DNA of 64,000 nucleotides from Halopseudomonas sp002296055. Lineage in GTDB: Bacteria; Pseudomonadota; Gammaproteobacteria; Pseudomonadales; Pseudomonadaceae. Made by a program: the position numbers and the translations under genes. Each line of letters begins with the position of its first letter. The stretch's first letter is position 1. Under the pieces are notes generated by a model, which saw nothing but the letters and a program-made list of their open reading frames with translations, did no database searches and was not told the origin of the DNA. Where the stretch lies: the NCBI RefSeq assembly GCF_050876985.1, contig NZ_JBPAPP010000003.1. One strand, 5' to 3'. Shown piece by piece: positions 1-8,004 of this stretch.

Positions 1-113
1 ATCCAGTCAGGCGGTACATCTTCCCAGGCGGTACCCGGGGCGATACCGTCCTGCGGCCAGCCCAGAGCCTCGTCGTAAATGATGCCGCAAACCACGCATT
101 GCCACTTTTTCAT
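1..113 (-). CDS. Rubredoxin, N-terminal part (cut by window edge)
   Basis: Reading leftwards from the ATG at 113 gives MKKWQCVVCG, then IYDEALGWPQDGIAPGT and WEDVPPDW. This is the N-terminal half of a rubredoxin, with the first CxxC iron-ligand pair (C6, C9), the conserved Tyr-Asp after it, and the GI-PGT-WEDVP-W core. The second CxxC lies outside the window. Rubredoxins are small one-iron electron carriers in the cytoplasm. The gene follows the Rieske oxygenase stop codon by 19 bases on the same strand, so the two are probably co-transcribed and the rubredoxin may feed electrons to the oxygenase; that pairing is inferred from position only. It is too short here to appear as a long open frame, but the family match is clear. 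Confidence 0.9.
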   Translation of the reverse strand, partial: MKKWQCVVCGIIYDEALGWPQDGIAPGTAWEDVPPDW

Positions 114-132
114 CGTCTAGCCCTCCGCCGCC

Positions 133-1323
133 TCAGGCCAGCCGCGCGATGACGCCGTCATCAAGCGCCATCAAGCGTGCGTACTGTTCGTGAAACCAGG
201 TCAGCGCAGATTCGAAGCGGCCAAAGTGAATCTCGTCGACCACTCCGCTGGCCATGTTGGCTTGAATGGTTTCGCCCAGCACCCAGTCTTCCATCAGGAT
301 CTTGTGAACCAGGTTGTGGTTGGTCTCGTGGATGGTCAGCTCCTGCTCTGACCACTGATCGGCGCCCGATTGCGGCGGATCTACCAGCAGCACTTCTTCA
401 ATGCGGGTCTCACCGGCTGACAGCGGCACCATGCGAATCAGCGAGATGTTGTCCGGCTGGGCCAGTAACAACACCGCCGGCGTCAGCGTAAAAATGATGT
501 TGGCCATCTTGCGCATGTCCCACGCCTGCTCCGGCAGCTCGGCAGCCTCCAGCATCGGCTTTTTCGGCAGAATCATGCGCATCTGCAAATCGCCCCAGCT
601 TTCCCACGTCGAGATGTTGCCAAGGAAGAACGGCGCCAGCGTGTTCTTGTGGGCCACATTGAAGTGATAGGCCTCAATGCCCCCTTCGAGCAGGATCTTC
701 CAGTTGGCCTTGATCACATAGCTGCGGCGCTTGTAGACCCGTTGGGTAGCAAGCTTGAGGTAGTCAAAGCCGGACGCCATTTCCGGCGCCAGCAGATCCT
801 CGGGCACTTCGGCATTGCGGTCCGGGTGGAAGAACACCATGCCGCCCAGCTCCCGACAGTGAAACTCGACCAGCCCGAGCTTCTGCTGGTCCAGATCAGC
901 AAAACCGCGCTCAAAATCCGGCGCTCCGGCCAGGTTGCCCCGGGTGTCGTAGGTCCAGGCGTGGTAGGGACAAACAAAGCGTTTGCGACAACCACTCTCG
1001 CCGCTTTCCACCAACCGGGCATTACGATGCCGGCAGGCGTTTGCAAAGACCCGCACTTGCTGATCCTCACCCCGCACCAGCAGCAGCGGTACACCCTTGA
1101 CCCACTCCAGACTGAGGTAGTCACCGGGGTTGGGCACTTCTGCACCAGCCGCAAGCGCAATGGGCTGGCTCTGAAACAACATGTCGTTCTCGCGCTCAAA
1201 CCAGGCAGCGGAGATGTAGCGGTCGGTGGCGTGGGTCTGGGTCGATTCGTGGTACTGCGTCTCACCACGCGCCTTCAGCTCCAGCGCCTGCTTGATCAGT
1301 CGAATTTCCGTCTGGCGATCCAT
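133..1323 (-). CDS. Rieske-type aromatic ring-hydroxylating/demethylating oxygenase, alpha subunit
   Basis: A 396-residue non-haem iron oxygenase. The Rieske [2Fe-2S] cluster motif is complete: C97-x-H99 and C118-x2-H121 (numbered from MDRQ). The mononuclear iron site is visible as E217-A-Y-H220 followed by H225. Such enzymes use O2 and electrons from a reductase or ferredoxin to hydroxylate rings or to demethylate quaternary amines; the substrate cannot be told from the sequence. The frame is open to 1401, but the internal ATG at 1323 fits the family's usual N-terminus and has a purine-rich GAGGA upstream, so the 26-residue extension is probably not translated. It lies upstream of the rubredoxin gene and is divergent from a GlxA-type regulator, which suggests local control. 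No reductase subunit is seen in the window. Confidence 0.9.
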   Translation of the reverse strand: MDRQTEIRLIKQALELKARGETQYHESTQTHATDRYISAAWFERENDMLFQSQPIALAAGAEVPNPGDYLSLEWVKGVPLLLVRGEDQQVRVFANACRHRNARLVESGESGCRKRFVCPYHAWTYDTRGNLAGAPDFERGFADLDQQKLGLVEFHCRELGGMVFFHPDRNAEVPEDLLAPEMASGFDYLKLATQRVYKRRSYVIKANWKILLEGGIEAYHFNVAHKNTLAPFFLGNISTWESWGDLQMRMILPKKPMLEAAELPEQAWDMRKMANIIFTLTPAVLLLAQPDNISLIRMVPLSAGETRIEEVLLVDPPQSGADQWSEQELTIHETNHNLVHKILMEDWVLGETIQANMASGVVDEIHFGRFESALTWFHEQYARLMALDDGVIARLA

Positions 1324-1497
1324 GGTCAGGTCCTCATCAGGTAGCCCTCCTGCGGCGCGGCCGCGGCGGGTCTTGGCGGTTGATGGGGCTAACTTTATCA
1401 ACGCTTAATCAACGCAAAATGACCATAAAAGACCACTTATCAACTTTTTAAGACATAATGGCTATTGCACCGCCAACCAACACCACCGGACAAGCCC
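1324..1497. promoter_or_regulatory. Divergent promoter region between Rieske oxygenase and GlxA-type regulator
   Basis: This 174-base gap separates two genes transcribed away from each other. It is AT-rich compared with its flanks between about 1385 and 1460. On the plus strand a CATAAT at 1454-1459 could be a -10 element for the regulator. No convincing operator was identified. The divergent arrangement is the main reason for calling it regulatory. Confidence 0.4.
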
Positions 1498-2502
1498 ATG
1501 CCGCAGCCACCTACAGCCCACACCGCACAACGCGCTATTGAGGTTGCCTACCTGGTTCCCGAGCGGTTCTGGAGCAGCACAATCAGCAGCATGGCTGAGG
1601 TTTTCCAGGGCATGCAGCTGAGCGCAGGGCTGTTTCAAAACGGCGCCTGGCGCGGCTTTGGCGAGACGTTCCTGCGCTGCACACCAGAGCCGGTAAGCGG
1701 CTTCTCCGGCTTGCGTTTTGACACCCAGTACTTTGCCGACGTGGGCGAGCGCCAATTCGATGTGGTGGTACTGCCATCGGTCTGGGGGCTGTCGATGGAC
1801 AATCTGGAGCGCACCCGCCCTGCGCTGCAGTGGCTGAAACAACAGCACACCGGCGGGGCAACTGTGGTGGGGCTGGTGACGGGCGTCTTTCATTTGGCCG
1901 AGGCTGGCCTGCTGGACGGTCGAGAGGCGACCATTCACTGGGCGTCGGAGAACATCTTCCGGCAGCGCTACCCCAAGGTGCGCGTCAGCCCACGCCTGCA
2001 GATGGTCGAGGCAGACCGCATCATCACCACCGCGACCACACCGGCGACCTTCGATGCGACCCTGCTGCTGATCCAGCGCTTTCTCGGCGACCGATCAGCC
2101 GAGTTCGCCTCGCATTACTTCACCATCCGTGACAAGGACGCACCGCTGCCGGTATTTCTTGAGCCCAGCTGCAACGACACCCTGGTGGACGCTGCCCGCG
2201 ACTACATGCGCCTGCATCTGACCGACGCGCTGACGCTGCCGCTACTGGCCCACCAGCTCAGTGTCACGCCCCGTACCCTGTCCCGGCGCTTTCTGGCCGC
2301 CACCGGCATGACGCCTATCCACTACCTGCTGCGCCATCGCCTGAACAATGCGCGGCGCCTGCTGGGCGCCACTGACCTGCAGATCCAGCAGGTGGCCGAG
2401 CAAAGCGGTTTTGCTTCGGCTACGGTGTTCTGCCGTAACTTCAGCAAGGCCTTTGGTCAGAGCCCGCGCGCCTACCGCCGCTCCCTGCCCAGCGCGAAGT
2501 AG
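1498..2502 (+). CDS. GlxA-family transcriptional regulator (DJ-1/PfpI-like domain plus AraC HTH)
   Basis: A protein of about 334 residues with two parts. Roughly residues 12-190 resemble the DJ-1/PfpI-like amidotransferase fold of GlxA regulators, with IEVAYLVPERF at its start and the VVGLVTGVFHLAEAGLLDGREAT stretch where the nucleophile elbow would be (Gly/Val rather than Cys, so presumably non-catalytic). The last 100 residues are a double helix-turn-helix of AraC type, with LAHQLSVTPRTLSRRF and the second helix QQVAEQSGFASATVFCRNFSKAFGQSP split across it. Relatives control choline, carnitine, glycine betaine, arginine and similar catabolism. The ATG at 1498 was preferred over a TTG at 1465 because the 11 extra residues are not conserved-looking. 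It is divergent from the Rieske oxygenase gene and is its probable regulator. Confidence 0.85.
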   Translation: MPQPPTAHTAQRAIEVAYLVPERFWSSTISSMAEVFQGMQLSAGLFQNGAWRGFGETFLRCTPEPVSGFSGLRFDTQYFADVGERQFDVVVLPSVWGLSMDNLERTRPALQWLKQQHTGGATVVGLVTGVFHLAEAGLLDGREATIHWASENIFRQRYPKVRVSPRLQMVEADRIITTATTPATFDATLLLIQRFLGDRSAEFASHYFTIRDKDAPLPVFLEPSCNDTLVDAARDYMRLHLTDALTLPLLAHQLSVTPRTLSRRFLAATGMTPIHYLLRHRLNNARRLLGATDLQIQQVAEQSGFASATVFCRNFSKAFGQSPRAYRRSLPSAK

Positions 2503-2507
2503 CCAGC

Positions 2508-3125
2508 TTAGTCCCAGCGCGCTTTGGAGTAGCGAAAAACCGGCAACGACAGCCGCCAACGAATAGCCGACATGCGCAGCAACAGACCAACGCTGAAGGC
2601 GGCGAGTAGCGTGACGTTCTCGTTGGTGCCCTGGCTAAGCAGGGCCAGGTAAAGAAGCGCTACCACCAGCGACACGCTGGCATAGAGTTCGTGGCGCAAC
2701 ACCTGCGGGGTGCGGTTACACAGGACATCCCTGATGATGCCACCGAAAATACCCGTGGTGATGCCGGCCATAACCACTACCACCGTGTCGTAGCCCAACT
2801 GCAGCGCAACGTTGCAGCCAATCACCGTAAAGGCAACCAGACCAATCGCATCCAACACCAGAAACAGCTGATGCAGGTGCCGCATAAAGCGGGCCAACAC
2901 AATGGTGATCAAACCGCTGGAGATGGTCATGTAGATGTACAACGGGTGCTGGGTCCAGGTGACGGGGAAGTTGCCCAGCAAGATGTCACGCACCGTGCCG
3001 CCGCCCAGCGCCGTGAAAAAGGCGATGACGGCCACACCAAATACATCCATATTTCTTCGCCCGGCGGCAAGTGCGCCCGACATGGCTTCGCCGGTAATGG
3101 CAATCAGATAGATAAAGGTCAGCAC
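2508..3125 (-). CDS. TRIC/YicG-family (UPF0126) inner-membrane protein, likely glycine-responsive
   Basis: A 205-residue, mostly hydrophobic protein with about seven membrane segments and the two duplicated family motifs: ALGGGTVRDILLGNFPV near residue 40 and GIFGGIIRDVLCNRTPQVL near residue 130. These identify the bacterial TRIC-type cation-channel-like family formerly called UPF0126. The family's physiological substrate in bacteria is not settled. Here a glycine riboswitch sits directly upstream (3162-3240), so expression should respond to glycine, which suggests transport of glycine or of an ion coupled to its handling. Translation appears to start at a GTG (3123-3125) preceded by GGGAG. 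It is tail-to-tail with the GlxA-like regulator (5-base gap). The substrate assignment is inference. Confidence 0.88.
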   Translation of the reverse strand: MLTFIYLIAITGEAMSGALAAGRRNMDVFGVAVIAFFTALGGGTVRDILLGNFPVTWTQHPLYIYMTISSGLITIVLARFMRHLHQLFLVLDAIGLVAFTVIGCNVALQLGYDTVVVVMAGITTGIFGGIIRDVLCNRTPQVLRHELYASVSLVVALLYLALLSQGTNENVTLLAAFSVGLLLRMSAIRWRLSLPVFRYSKARWD

Positions 3126-3161
3126 ACAGGACTCCCTGGTTTCTGTGGCCTCTCCCCCTGT

Positions 3162-3240
3162 CCCTGATACCTGAGAGTTTACAGAGCATGCTCTGCTTGC
3201 CCCTTCGGTGGACTGCCTCGGCAGTCGCTCTCCAGTCGGC
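3162..3240 (-). promoter_or_regulatory. Glycine riboswitch (single aptamer)
   Basis: On the minus strand this stretch contains the signature blocks of the glycine aptamer in order: CTGGAGAG, a GACTGCC/GGCAGTC hairpin, CACCGAAGGGGCAAGC, an AGAGCATGCTCT hairpin, and AAACTCTCAGG closing the main stem. The aptamer ends about 37 bases before the GTG start of the TRIC-family gene, so it lies in that gene's leader. Only one complete aptamer is seen. The remaining leader is short and contains the ribosome-binding sequence, so translational or antiterminator control is possible; no obvious terminator hairpin with a T-run was seen in it. Confidence 0.92.
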
Positions 3241-3400
3241 GTAATATGATGACCGCAGTACGTGAGCCTGAGCGTTTATGGGAGTTTGCGCCTTCGGCGG
3301 GGCTGATTGCCCTCTCTCCTGCGGGGCGGCAGAGTTTAGAGAGGCGGCACGCGGTTGTCCAGCTGGCCGGAGGGCCCAGGACCGTCCGGCTTGGCTCGTC

Positions 3401-3823
3401 TTAGCCGTTGCGCTTGTCGCCAACGGTTTTGTCCAACACCAGCAAGTCCTGATCACGGTAGGCGATCAGCAGCAGGCTGGCGAAGAAGATGATCAGCGAG
3501 GGATAGAACAACGCGTTGGTCCCCTGAAAGACCCAACCCCACGGATCAATGACTGACTTGGAAACAGCCAGCAGCGACGCACCATTGAGCATCACCTGCA
3601 GCGGATAGACCCAACGCCTGGCAAGACCGGCTACCACCGCCAGACCAACCAGCACCTGGGCAACGCCTGCTACCTGCATCACGCTCTGGCTGGCTAGAAA
3701 GCCGAAGTAAAACTTGTCGGCTACGGCCATGCCATGCTCAACGTTGAAGACCTTGTCAGCCCCCCAGACAACCAGCAGCCAACCCAGCGATACCCGCAAC
3801 AACAACAGCGTCCACGCTTTCAT
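3401..3823 (-). CDS. DoxX-like small membrane protein
   Basis: A 140-residue hydrophobic protein with four probable membrane helices (around residues 4-20, 47-65, 72-92 and 106-122). The N-terminus MKAWTLLLLRVSLGWLLVVWG with following ADK, and the VAQVLVGLAVVAGLARR segment, resemble the DoxX/DoxD-like family. Members are integral membrane proteins, some linked to redox or thiosulfate metabolism, but many have no known role. The open frame extends to 4069, but the ATG at 3823 begins at the first membrane helix and has GGGAAAGG just upstream, so it was chosen. It stands alone, between the riboswitch leader and the nitroreductase. No function should be assigned beyond the fold. Confidence 0.7.
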   Translation of the reverse strand: MKAWTLLLLRVSLGWLLVVWGADKVFNVEHGMAVADKFYFGFLASQSVMQVAGVAQVLVGLAVVAGLARRWVYPLQVMLNGASLLAVSKSVIDPWGWVFQGTNALFYPSLIIFFASLLLIAYRDQDLLVLDKTVGDKRNG

Positions 3824-4029
3824 TACCTTTCCCCACCCAAGCCGACTTTGCGCCAGCGTACAAAAAGAAGTCTGCAGGCTTTGATCTCTGCCCGCAGCAC
3901 AGGCCTCCCAATCAGGGTTGCAGCGCACGCGCTGGCCTGATCGAGGACTGCCGAACGGCAGCCCACCATAAGAGTGAAAGCGATGCTGCTTTGTTACACG
4001 CAGCCCTATCTGTTCATGCGGCATAACGC

Positions 4030-4055
4030 AAAAGCCCGGACAGCGTCCGGGCTTT
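4030..4055 (-). terminator. Rho-independent terminator after the nitroreductase gene
   Basis: A perfect 10-bp inverted repeat (4031-4040 against 4046-4055) with a five-base loop. Read on the minus strand the stem is followed by TTTTGCG. It lies about 50 bases past the nitroreductase stop codon. Confidence 0.75.
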
Positions 4056-4105
4056 GGGGCGATTACCATTTCAGCCAGGCGCGCAAACGCGCACTGAGCG
4101 AGTAG

Positions 4106-4762
4106 TCACAGCATGGTGATAACCTCGTCCATCGCCAGACGGGCCTTGGGCAAGCCATGGTTATAGTCCTCCCCGTCCTTGTGGTACCCCATGGCAACCG
4201 CCACCTCGCACACATGGCCATCTAGCTCGTCCTTGAACAACTCAGCCAGCATCTCAGGGTCCACGCCTTCCATCGGCGTCGAATCGATACCCAGGCGGGC
4301 CAACGTGTGCAACAGGTTGCCAAGGGCGAGGTAGACCTGAGCCTTGGTCCAGCCACCGTTATAACCACGGTCATCGGTGTTGGCTTGGGCAAAGGCATAG
4401 GCGCCCATGAAGTTGTCGTACATCTCGGCAGGCAAGTGGCCGGAGCTGACTTCCGCATCGACGCGCTTACGAAACTTGTCCTGAGTGAAATAGGGGTCGT
4501 ACGCCAGCAGTACGACATGCGAAGCATCCTTGGCGTGCGGCTGATTGAACTGGTGCTTGTTGACGAAACTGTCGTGCAGACGCTGTTTGGCGGCCTCGCT
4601 TTCGACAATGATAAAGCGCCACGGCTGTGAGTTGATGGACGACGCTGACAAGCGCAGCGCCTCCTTGATCACTGCCAGGTCCTCAGCAGCAATGCGCTTG
4701 CTGGCATCGTATTTCTTTACGGTATAGCGACGGTTCAGGTCGCGCAGAATAGGGTGAGTCAT
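4106..4762 (-). CDS. nfsB: NAD(P)H-dependent nitroreductase, NfsB-like
   Basis: A 218-residue flavoprotein of the oxygen-insensitive nitroreductase family, the same length as Escherichia coli NfsB. Family features are RRYTVKKYDASKRI at the start (FMN-phosphate contacts), SSINSQPWRFIIVE near residue 40, the QVYLALGNLLHTLARLGID helix, and TPMEGVDP, followed by the C-terminal GLPKARLAMDEVITML. These enzymes are cytoplasmic homodimers that bind FMN and reduce nitroaromatics and quinones with two electrons from NAD(P)H. The gene is divergent from a LysR regulator whose start lies about 200 bases away, the usual arrangement for LysR control. A terminator follows the gene. The symbol is a family-level assignment. 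Confidence 0.88.
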   Translation of the reverse strand: MTHPILRDLNRRYTVKKYDASKRIAAEDLAVIKEALRLSASSINSQPWRFIIVESEAAKQRLHDSFVNKHQFNQPHAKDASHVVLLAYDPYFTQDKFRKRVDAEVSSGHLPAEMYDNFMGAYAFAQANTDDRGYNGGWTKAQVYLALGNLLHTLARLGIDSTPMEGVDPEMLAELFKDELDGHVCEVAVAMGYHKDGEDYNHGLPKARLAMDEVITML

Positions 4763-4958
4763 ACATTGTCTCCGGCACGTTCAACCAGGTGGGTGATGAC
4801 CTCGCTTAGCGTCACCGCGGCCGCTCAGGCCAGGTTGCTCAGCGCTGTACTGCCGCCTATTCTATTAACCTCAATAAAATGATAAACAAGGTAAAAAACG
4901 ATTCACCTTATACAATTTATTGATAATGAATTCTCCTGCCACGTTGCCCTGCATAGCC
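4763..4958. promoter_or_regulatory. Divergent nfsB-like/LysR promoter with an inverted-repeat operator candidate
   Basis: The gap becomes strongly AT-rich from about 4855 to 4935. It contains an inverted repeat with arms AAGGT (4888-4892) and ACCTT (4905-4909). A TATACA at 4910-4915 and a GATAAT at 4922-4927 are candidate -10 elements towards the LysR gene. LysR proteins usually bind such dyads between divergent genes. Confidence 0.45.
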
Positions 4959-5879
4959 ATGAATATCGAGCACCTAAAACTCTTTGTCCGCGTCGCCAGC
5001 ACCCAGACCATCAGTCAGGCCGGCCAGGCACTCAACCTCTCGCCGGCGGTTGCCAGCGCTCACCTCGGCAAACTGGAAGAGGACCTCGGCGTACGGTTGT
5101 TTCATCGCACAACACGCAAGGTTTCACTGACTCAGGAAGGTGAAGCCTTTCTACCCTACGCTGAAGAGGTATTGACCAGCGTTGAAATGGCGCGCGCCGC
5201 CATGGGTAGTGGCAACACCGACCCTAAGGGCACCCTGCGGGTGACGGCTCCGGCATCATTCGGGCGCATGCATCTGGTGCCCGCACTGAAAGACTTTCTG
5301 GCCCGCTACCCTCAGATATCCTTGGACCTGCGCCTGTCCGACTCCATCGTCGATCTGGTTGAAGGCGGATTCGATATCGCCATTCGCAATGCCGAATTGA
5401 AGGACTCCAGCCTGATCGCCCGGCGCCTGGCCCCGGACCGCCGCATCATCTGCGCCGCCCCCGCGTATCTGCGCGAGCATGGCGAGCCGCGCTCGCCCGG
5501 CGACCTCTCCCAGCACGCCTGCATCAACCTGATTGGCATGGAGAGCTGGACGTTTGCTACGTCCACTGGACCGGTCAGTATCAGGACCACTGGCCCGCTG
5601 CGCACCGATAACGGGGAGGCCATGCGCGACGCCTGCACCAGCGGGCTTGGTATTGCCATCAGCTCAACCTGGAGTGTTTATCAGCATCTGACGCGCGGCG
5701 ACCTGATTCAAGTGCTACCTGACACCCCCTTGACCGCCCACACTGCGATTTGGGCGATGTATCCCAGCTCACGCCTGCTGGCACCCAAGGTTCGCGCCTT
5801 TATCGACTTCTTTGCCGAGCGCTTCGGTGACACGCCCTACTGGGACAGGCTCGCGGAAACGTCAAACAGGGCACGCTGA
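4959..5879 (+). CDS. LysR-family transcriptional regulator (nitroreductase-divergent)
   Basis: A protein of about 306 residues with the LysR winged helix at the start: MNIEHLKLFVRVASTQTIS, then QALNLSPAVASAHLGKLEEDLGVRLFHRTTRKVSLT. The effector-binding domain follows from about residue 90 (GTLRVTAPASFGRMHLVPAL). The composition resembles the DsdC/AaeR-like branch that often regulates flavoenzymes or drug responses. An in-frame TTG at 4920 and an ATG at 4926 would add 11-13 residues, but the ATG at 4959 gives the usual LysR start. It is transcribed away from the nitroreductase gene and is its likely regulator; the inducer is unknown. Confidence 0.88.
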   Translation: MNIEHLKLFVRVASTQTISQAGQALNLSPAVASAHLGKLEEDLGVRLFHRTTRKVSLTQEGEAFLPYAEEVLTSVEMARAAMGSGNTDPKGTLRVTAPASFGRMHLVPALKDFLARYPQISLDLRLSDSIVDLVEGGFDIAIRNAELKDSSLIARRLAPDRRIICAAPAYLREHGEPRSPGDLSQHACINLIGMESWTFATSTGPVSIRTTGPLRTDNGEAMRDACTSGLGIAISSTWSVYQHLTRGDLIQVLPDTPLTAHTAIWAMYPSSRLLAPKVRAFIDFFAERFGDTPYWDRLAETSNRAR

Positions 5880-5897
5880 GTCTCGGCGCTCAAGCCG

Positions 5898-6728
5898 CTA
5901 TTGCGCGCGCAACAGGTAGTCGTCGTCGGTTCGCAGGTAAATGAGCACACCACTGTCGGCGGCGGCCAGCAGATGTTCAGACGGGCCGCTGGACGCCACA
6001 TAGCTGCCGGGCGCCAACGTCTTACCACCCTCGGCCTCGCTCGACTGATAGCCAAGCTCACCCTGAATGACGACCATCCGCAGCTCCGGTGCTGCGCTGG
6101 TGAGCATGGCACGATAACCAGGCGCCAGCCGCACCAGCGAGCCGCTCGGCTCACCCTGGTGATGCTGGCCCCAAAGCTGCGCCACCTCGGCGCCCTGCCC
6201 CTGCAACTGGCTCAGTTCCGTCTCGTCCAGCCAGACCAGGTTGCTGGCATGTAGATTCAGCGGACGTTCGCCGTTGTCAAAGCGCTGATCGGCTGGCTGC
6301 ACCAGATATGGTCCCGCGTCGATCTCCAGGTAAATGAGGTTATGTTCACCCTGCGCCGCCGTGATGTGGTTCTCGCCAGCCGGCTGCGTCCAGAAGGACC
6401 CCGTCGGCATCCACATAACCTCCGCGCTCGGGTCATCGTTGTGCATCAGCCCCTCAATCACCACGCCACGGTAGGTAATGTTGTGAATGTGTGGCGGCGA
6501 CGAGAAGCCCTTGTTGAAGCGCACCAGCATGCCGGTAGCGGTGTCTTCCGTGCGGTCTCCCCAGAGATCCGCAGCGCCCGGACTGGCTTTGCCCCTAAGC
6601 GGGTTGAGATAACCCCACTCAAGTTCATCGGCACTTTTCACCTGCGAGCGGGCGTCAGCGGCGAGCACCGCTGGCGCAGCCAAGGTGGTGGCAAGACACG
6701 CTGCCGCGGCAATCCAATTGAGGTTCAT
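5898..6728 (-). CDS. Exported DUF4437 (bicupin-like) protein
   Basis: A 276-residue protein with a clear signal peptide (MNLNWIAAAACLATTLAAPA, cleaved near VLAADA). The mature part looks like two cupin-like halves. The first has GMLVRFNKGFSSPPHIHNITYRGVVIEG, whose paired His residues and following Tyr and Glu are typical of a metal-binding cupin. The second has GSLVRLAPGYRAMLTSAAPELRMVVIQGELGY, without the His pair. The pattern matches DUF4437 proteins, periplasmic or exported and of unknown activity. It is convergent with the upstream LysR gene (19 bases between stops) and is followed in its own direction by nothing co-directional, so it is probably a single-gene unit. Confidence 0.75.
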   Translation of the reverse strand: MNLNWIAAAACLATTLAAPAVLAADARSQVKSADELEWGYLNPLRGKASPGAADLWGDRTEDTATGMLVRFNKGFSSPPHIHNITYRGVVIEGLMHNDDPSAEVMWMPTGSFWTQPAGENHITAAQGEHNLIYLEIDAGPYLVQPADQRFDNGERPLNLHASNLVWLDETELSQLQGQGAEVAQLWGQHHQGEPSGSLVRLAPGYRAMLTSAAPELRMVVIQGELGYQSSEAEGGKTLAPGSYVASSGPSEHLLAAADSGVLIYLRTDDDYLLRAQ

Positions 6729-6849
6729 CTGCTGCGTCCTCTGTCTGAGTTAAATTTGCCGGCCAGTGTAAAAGCCGCACCACCTGGCAGTTACCGGCGG
6801 CGGCAGGAAACTCAATCAGCAAAAAACAGATAATCGCCTCCATGGCTGC

Positions 6850-7737
6850 CTAATCGCTCGCGTCCATCAGATACTGGGCAAAGGCATAGGCCACCACCGG
6901 GAGCTGACGGTTCTGCAAAGACGCCAGCACCAGGTTGGCCGCCGGAAAGCCCCGGTCCGCTATCTCGCGGCTGACCAGTTCTCCCCCTGCCTGGGGCACG
7001 CCAATTTGAATTTGAAAGCTCAGCGCCTGCTCATAGCGCAGGTAACCCAGCAGAAATTCAAAGCTGTTGCTCTCCACCAGCCCGCGCAGCTTGATAGAGC
7101 GCCGCACCAGATAGCCGTCGAGCAACTGCCGGCCGGCGGTTTCCCGACTGGGTAGCACCACCGGGTAGTCCAGGCACTCGCGCAGGCTGATACGCCCAGG
7201 CTGCGCCGCCAGTGGATGACTGCGGTGCATCACCACACACAGCGGCTGGGCAACCTCGTGCATGCGCTGGATATCAGTCTCCGGGGTGAGATGGAAGATC
7301 AGCGCCAGATCAGACTCAAAGCTGCGTAACGCATCCAACGCCCGGTGGTGATCGCCCACCTGCACCTGAAACTCCACTAGCGGGTGCTGCTGGCGAAAGC
7401 CGGCAATGCGCTCCGGCAGGTAACTCCCGGCTGCCGCCTGACTGACCACGATACGCACCCGGCCACGGCGCAGGCCCTGCAGGTCCTCGATCTCCGAACG
7501 CACCTGCTCCAGATGCGCGGCGCGGCTGCGGATGTACTGCACAAACAGCTCACCCGCTGCGGTCAGGCGCATGCCCCGTGGCAGGCGCTCGAACAACGGC
7601 GTGCCCAGCTCATCCTCCAGATCCTGGATGCGTCGATTGACCGCCGAGGGCGCCACATGCAGGCGCTCGGCGGCCTGGCGAATCGAGCCCACCCGGGCCA
7701 CCTCATCCAGATAGTGCAAAAAACGCAGGTGGTTCAT
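6850..7737 (-). CDS. LysR-family regulator divergent from the ureide/triazine catabolic run
   Basis: A 295-residue LysR protein: MNHLRFLHYLDEVARVGSIR followed by QAAERLHVAPSAVNRRIQDLEDELGTPLFERLPRGMRLT is the DNA-binding domain, and the effector domain starts around residue 93 (GRVRIVVSQAAAGSYLPERI). It is transcribed away from the RutB-like gene at 8005, with a 267-base shared regulatory region. In Pseudomonas sp. ADP the cyanuric acid operon atzDEF is driven by a divergent LysR protein, AtzR. The parallel here is positional, since an AtzD-family gene ends this run, and it does not prove orthology. It is expected to activate the 8005-15959 genes in response to their substrate. Confidence 0.87.
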   Translation of the reverse strand: MNHLRFLHYLDEVARVGSIRQAAERLHVAPSAVNRRIQDLEDELGTPLFERLPRGMRLTAAGELFVQYIRSRAAHLEQVRSEIEDLQGLRRGRVRIVVSQAAAGSYLPERIAGFRQQHPLVEFQVQVGDHHRALDALRSFESDLALIFHLTPETDIQRMHEVAQPLCVVMHRSHPLAAQPGRISLRECLDYPVVLPSRETAGRQLLDGYLVRRSIKLRGLVESNSFEFLLGYLRYEQALSFQIQIGVPQAGGELVSREIADRGFPAANLVLASLQNRQLPVVAYAFAQYLMDASD

Positions 7738-8004
7738 GACGTCTCCTGAGCACCGTCACAGTGCAACAAACCGCACAGCATAAGTGCAGCGGCTGCGCGC
7801 CAGTCGCGGCCGCAAGCCATGCCTACCCCGCGGAGGCAGCAGCAAAGCCCGAGCCTTTGCACTACGCGCGTAACAACCCCGTAAGCGGCAAGCCGCCCGG
7901 CGTCACTGCTGCAGCATAACCGTTGCCGAAACAGCAACGCAATGCACGCTAAAAGCTGACATTTCATAGTCACCAATGGCATAGGCGCTGCATCGTCTGC
8001 CGGC
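7738..8004. promoter_or_regulatory. Divergent regulatory region of the LysR gene and the catabolic run
   Basis: A 267-base gap between divergent genes. At 7977-7993 there is TGGCATAGGCGCTGCAT, which has the GG and GC dinucleotides ten bases apart as in sigma-54 (-24/-12) promoters. However, it would place the transcript start only a few bases before the ATG at 8005, so it may be coincidental. No other promoter was assigned with confidence. LysR-type binding sites are expected here but could not be singled out. Confidence 0.45.

Noticed and set aside
714..1268. Second long frame within the Rieske gene on the same strand
   Set aside because: It is a frame-shifted shadow lacking any family motif; the Rieske frame has all catalytic residues.
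3360..3395. Terminator for the DoxX-like gene
   Set aside because: GCCGGA/TCCGGC arms are short with a long loop and no T-run.
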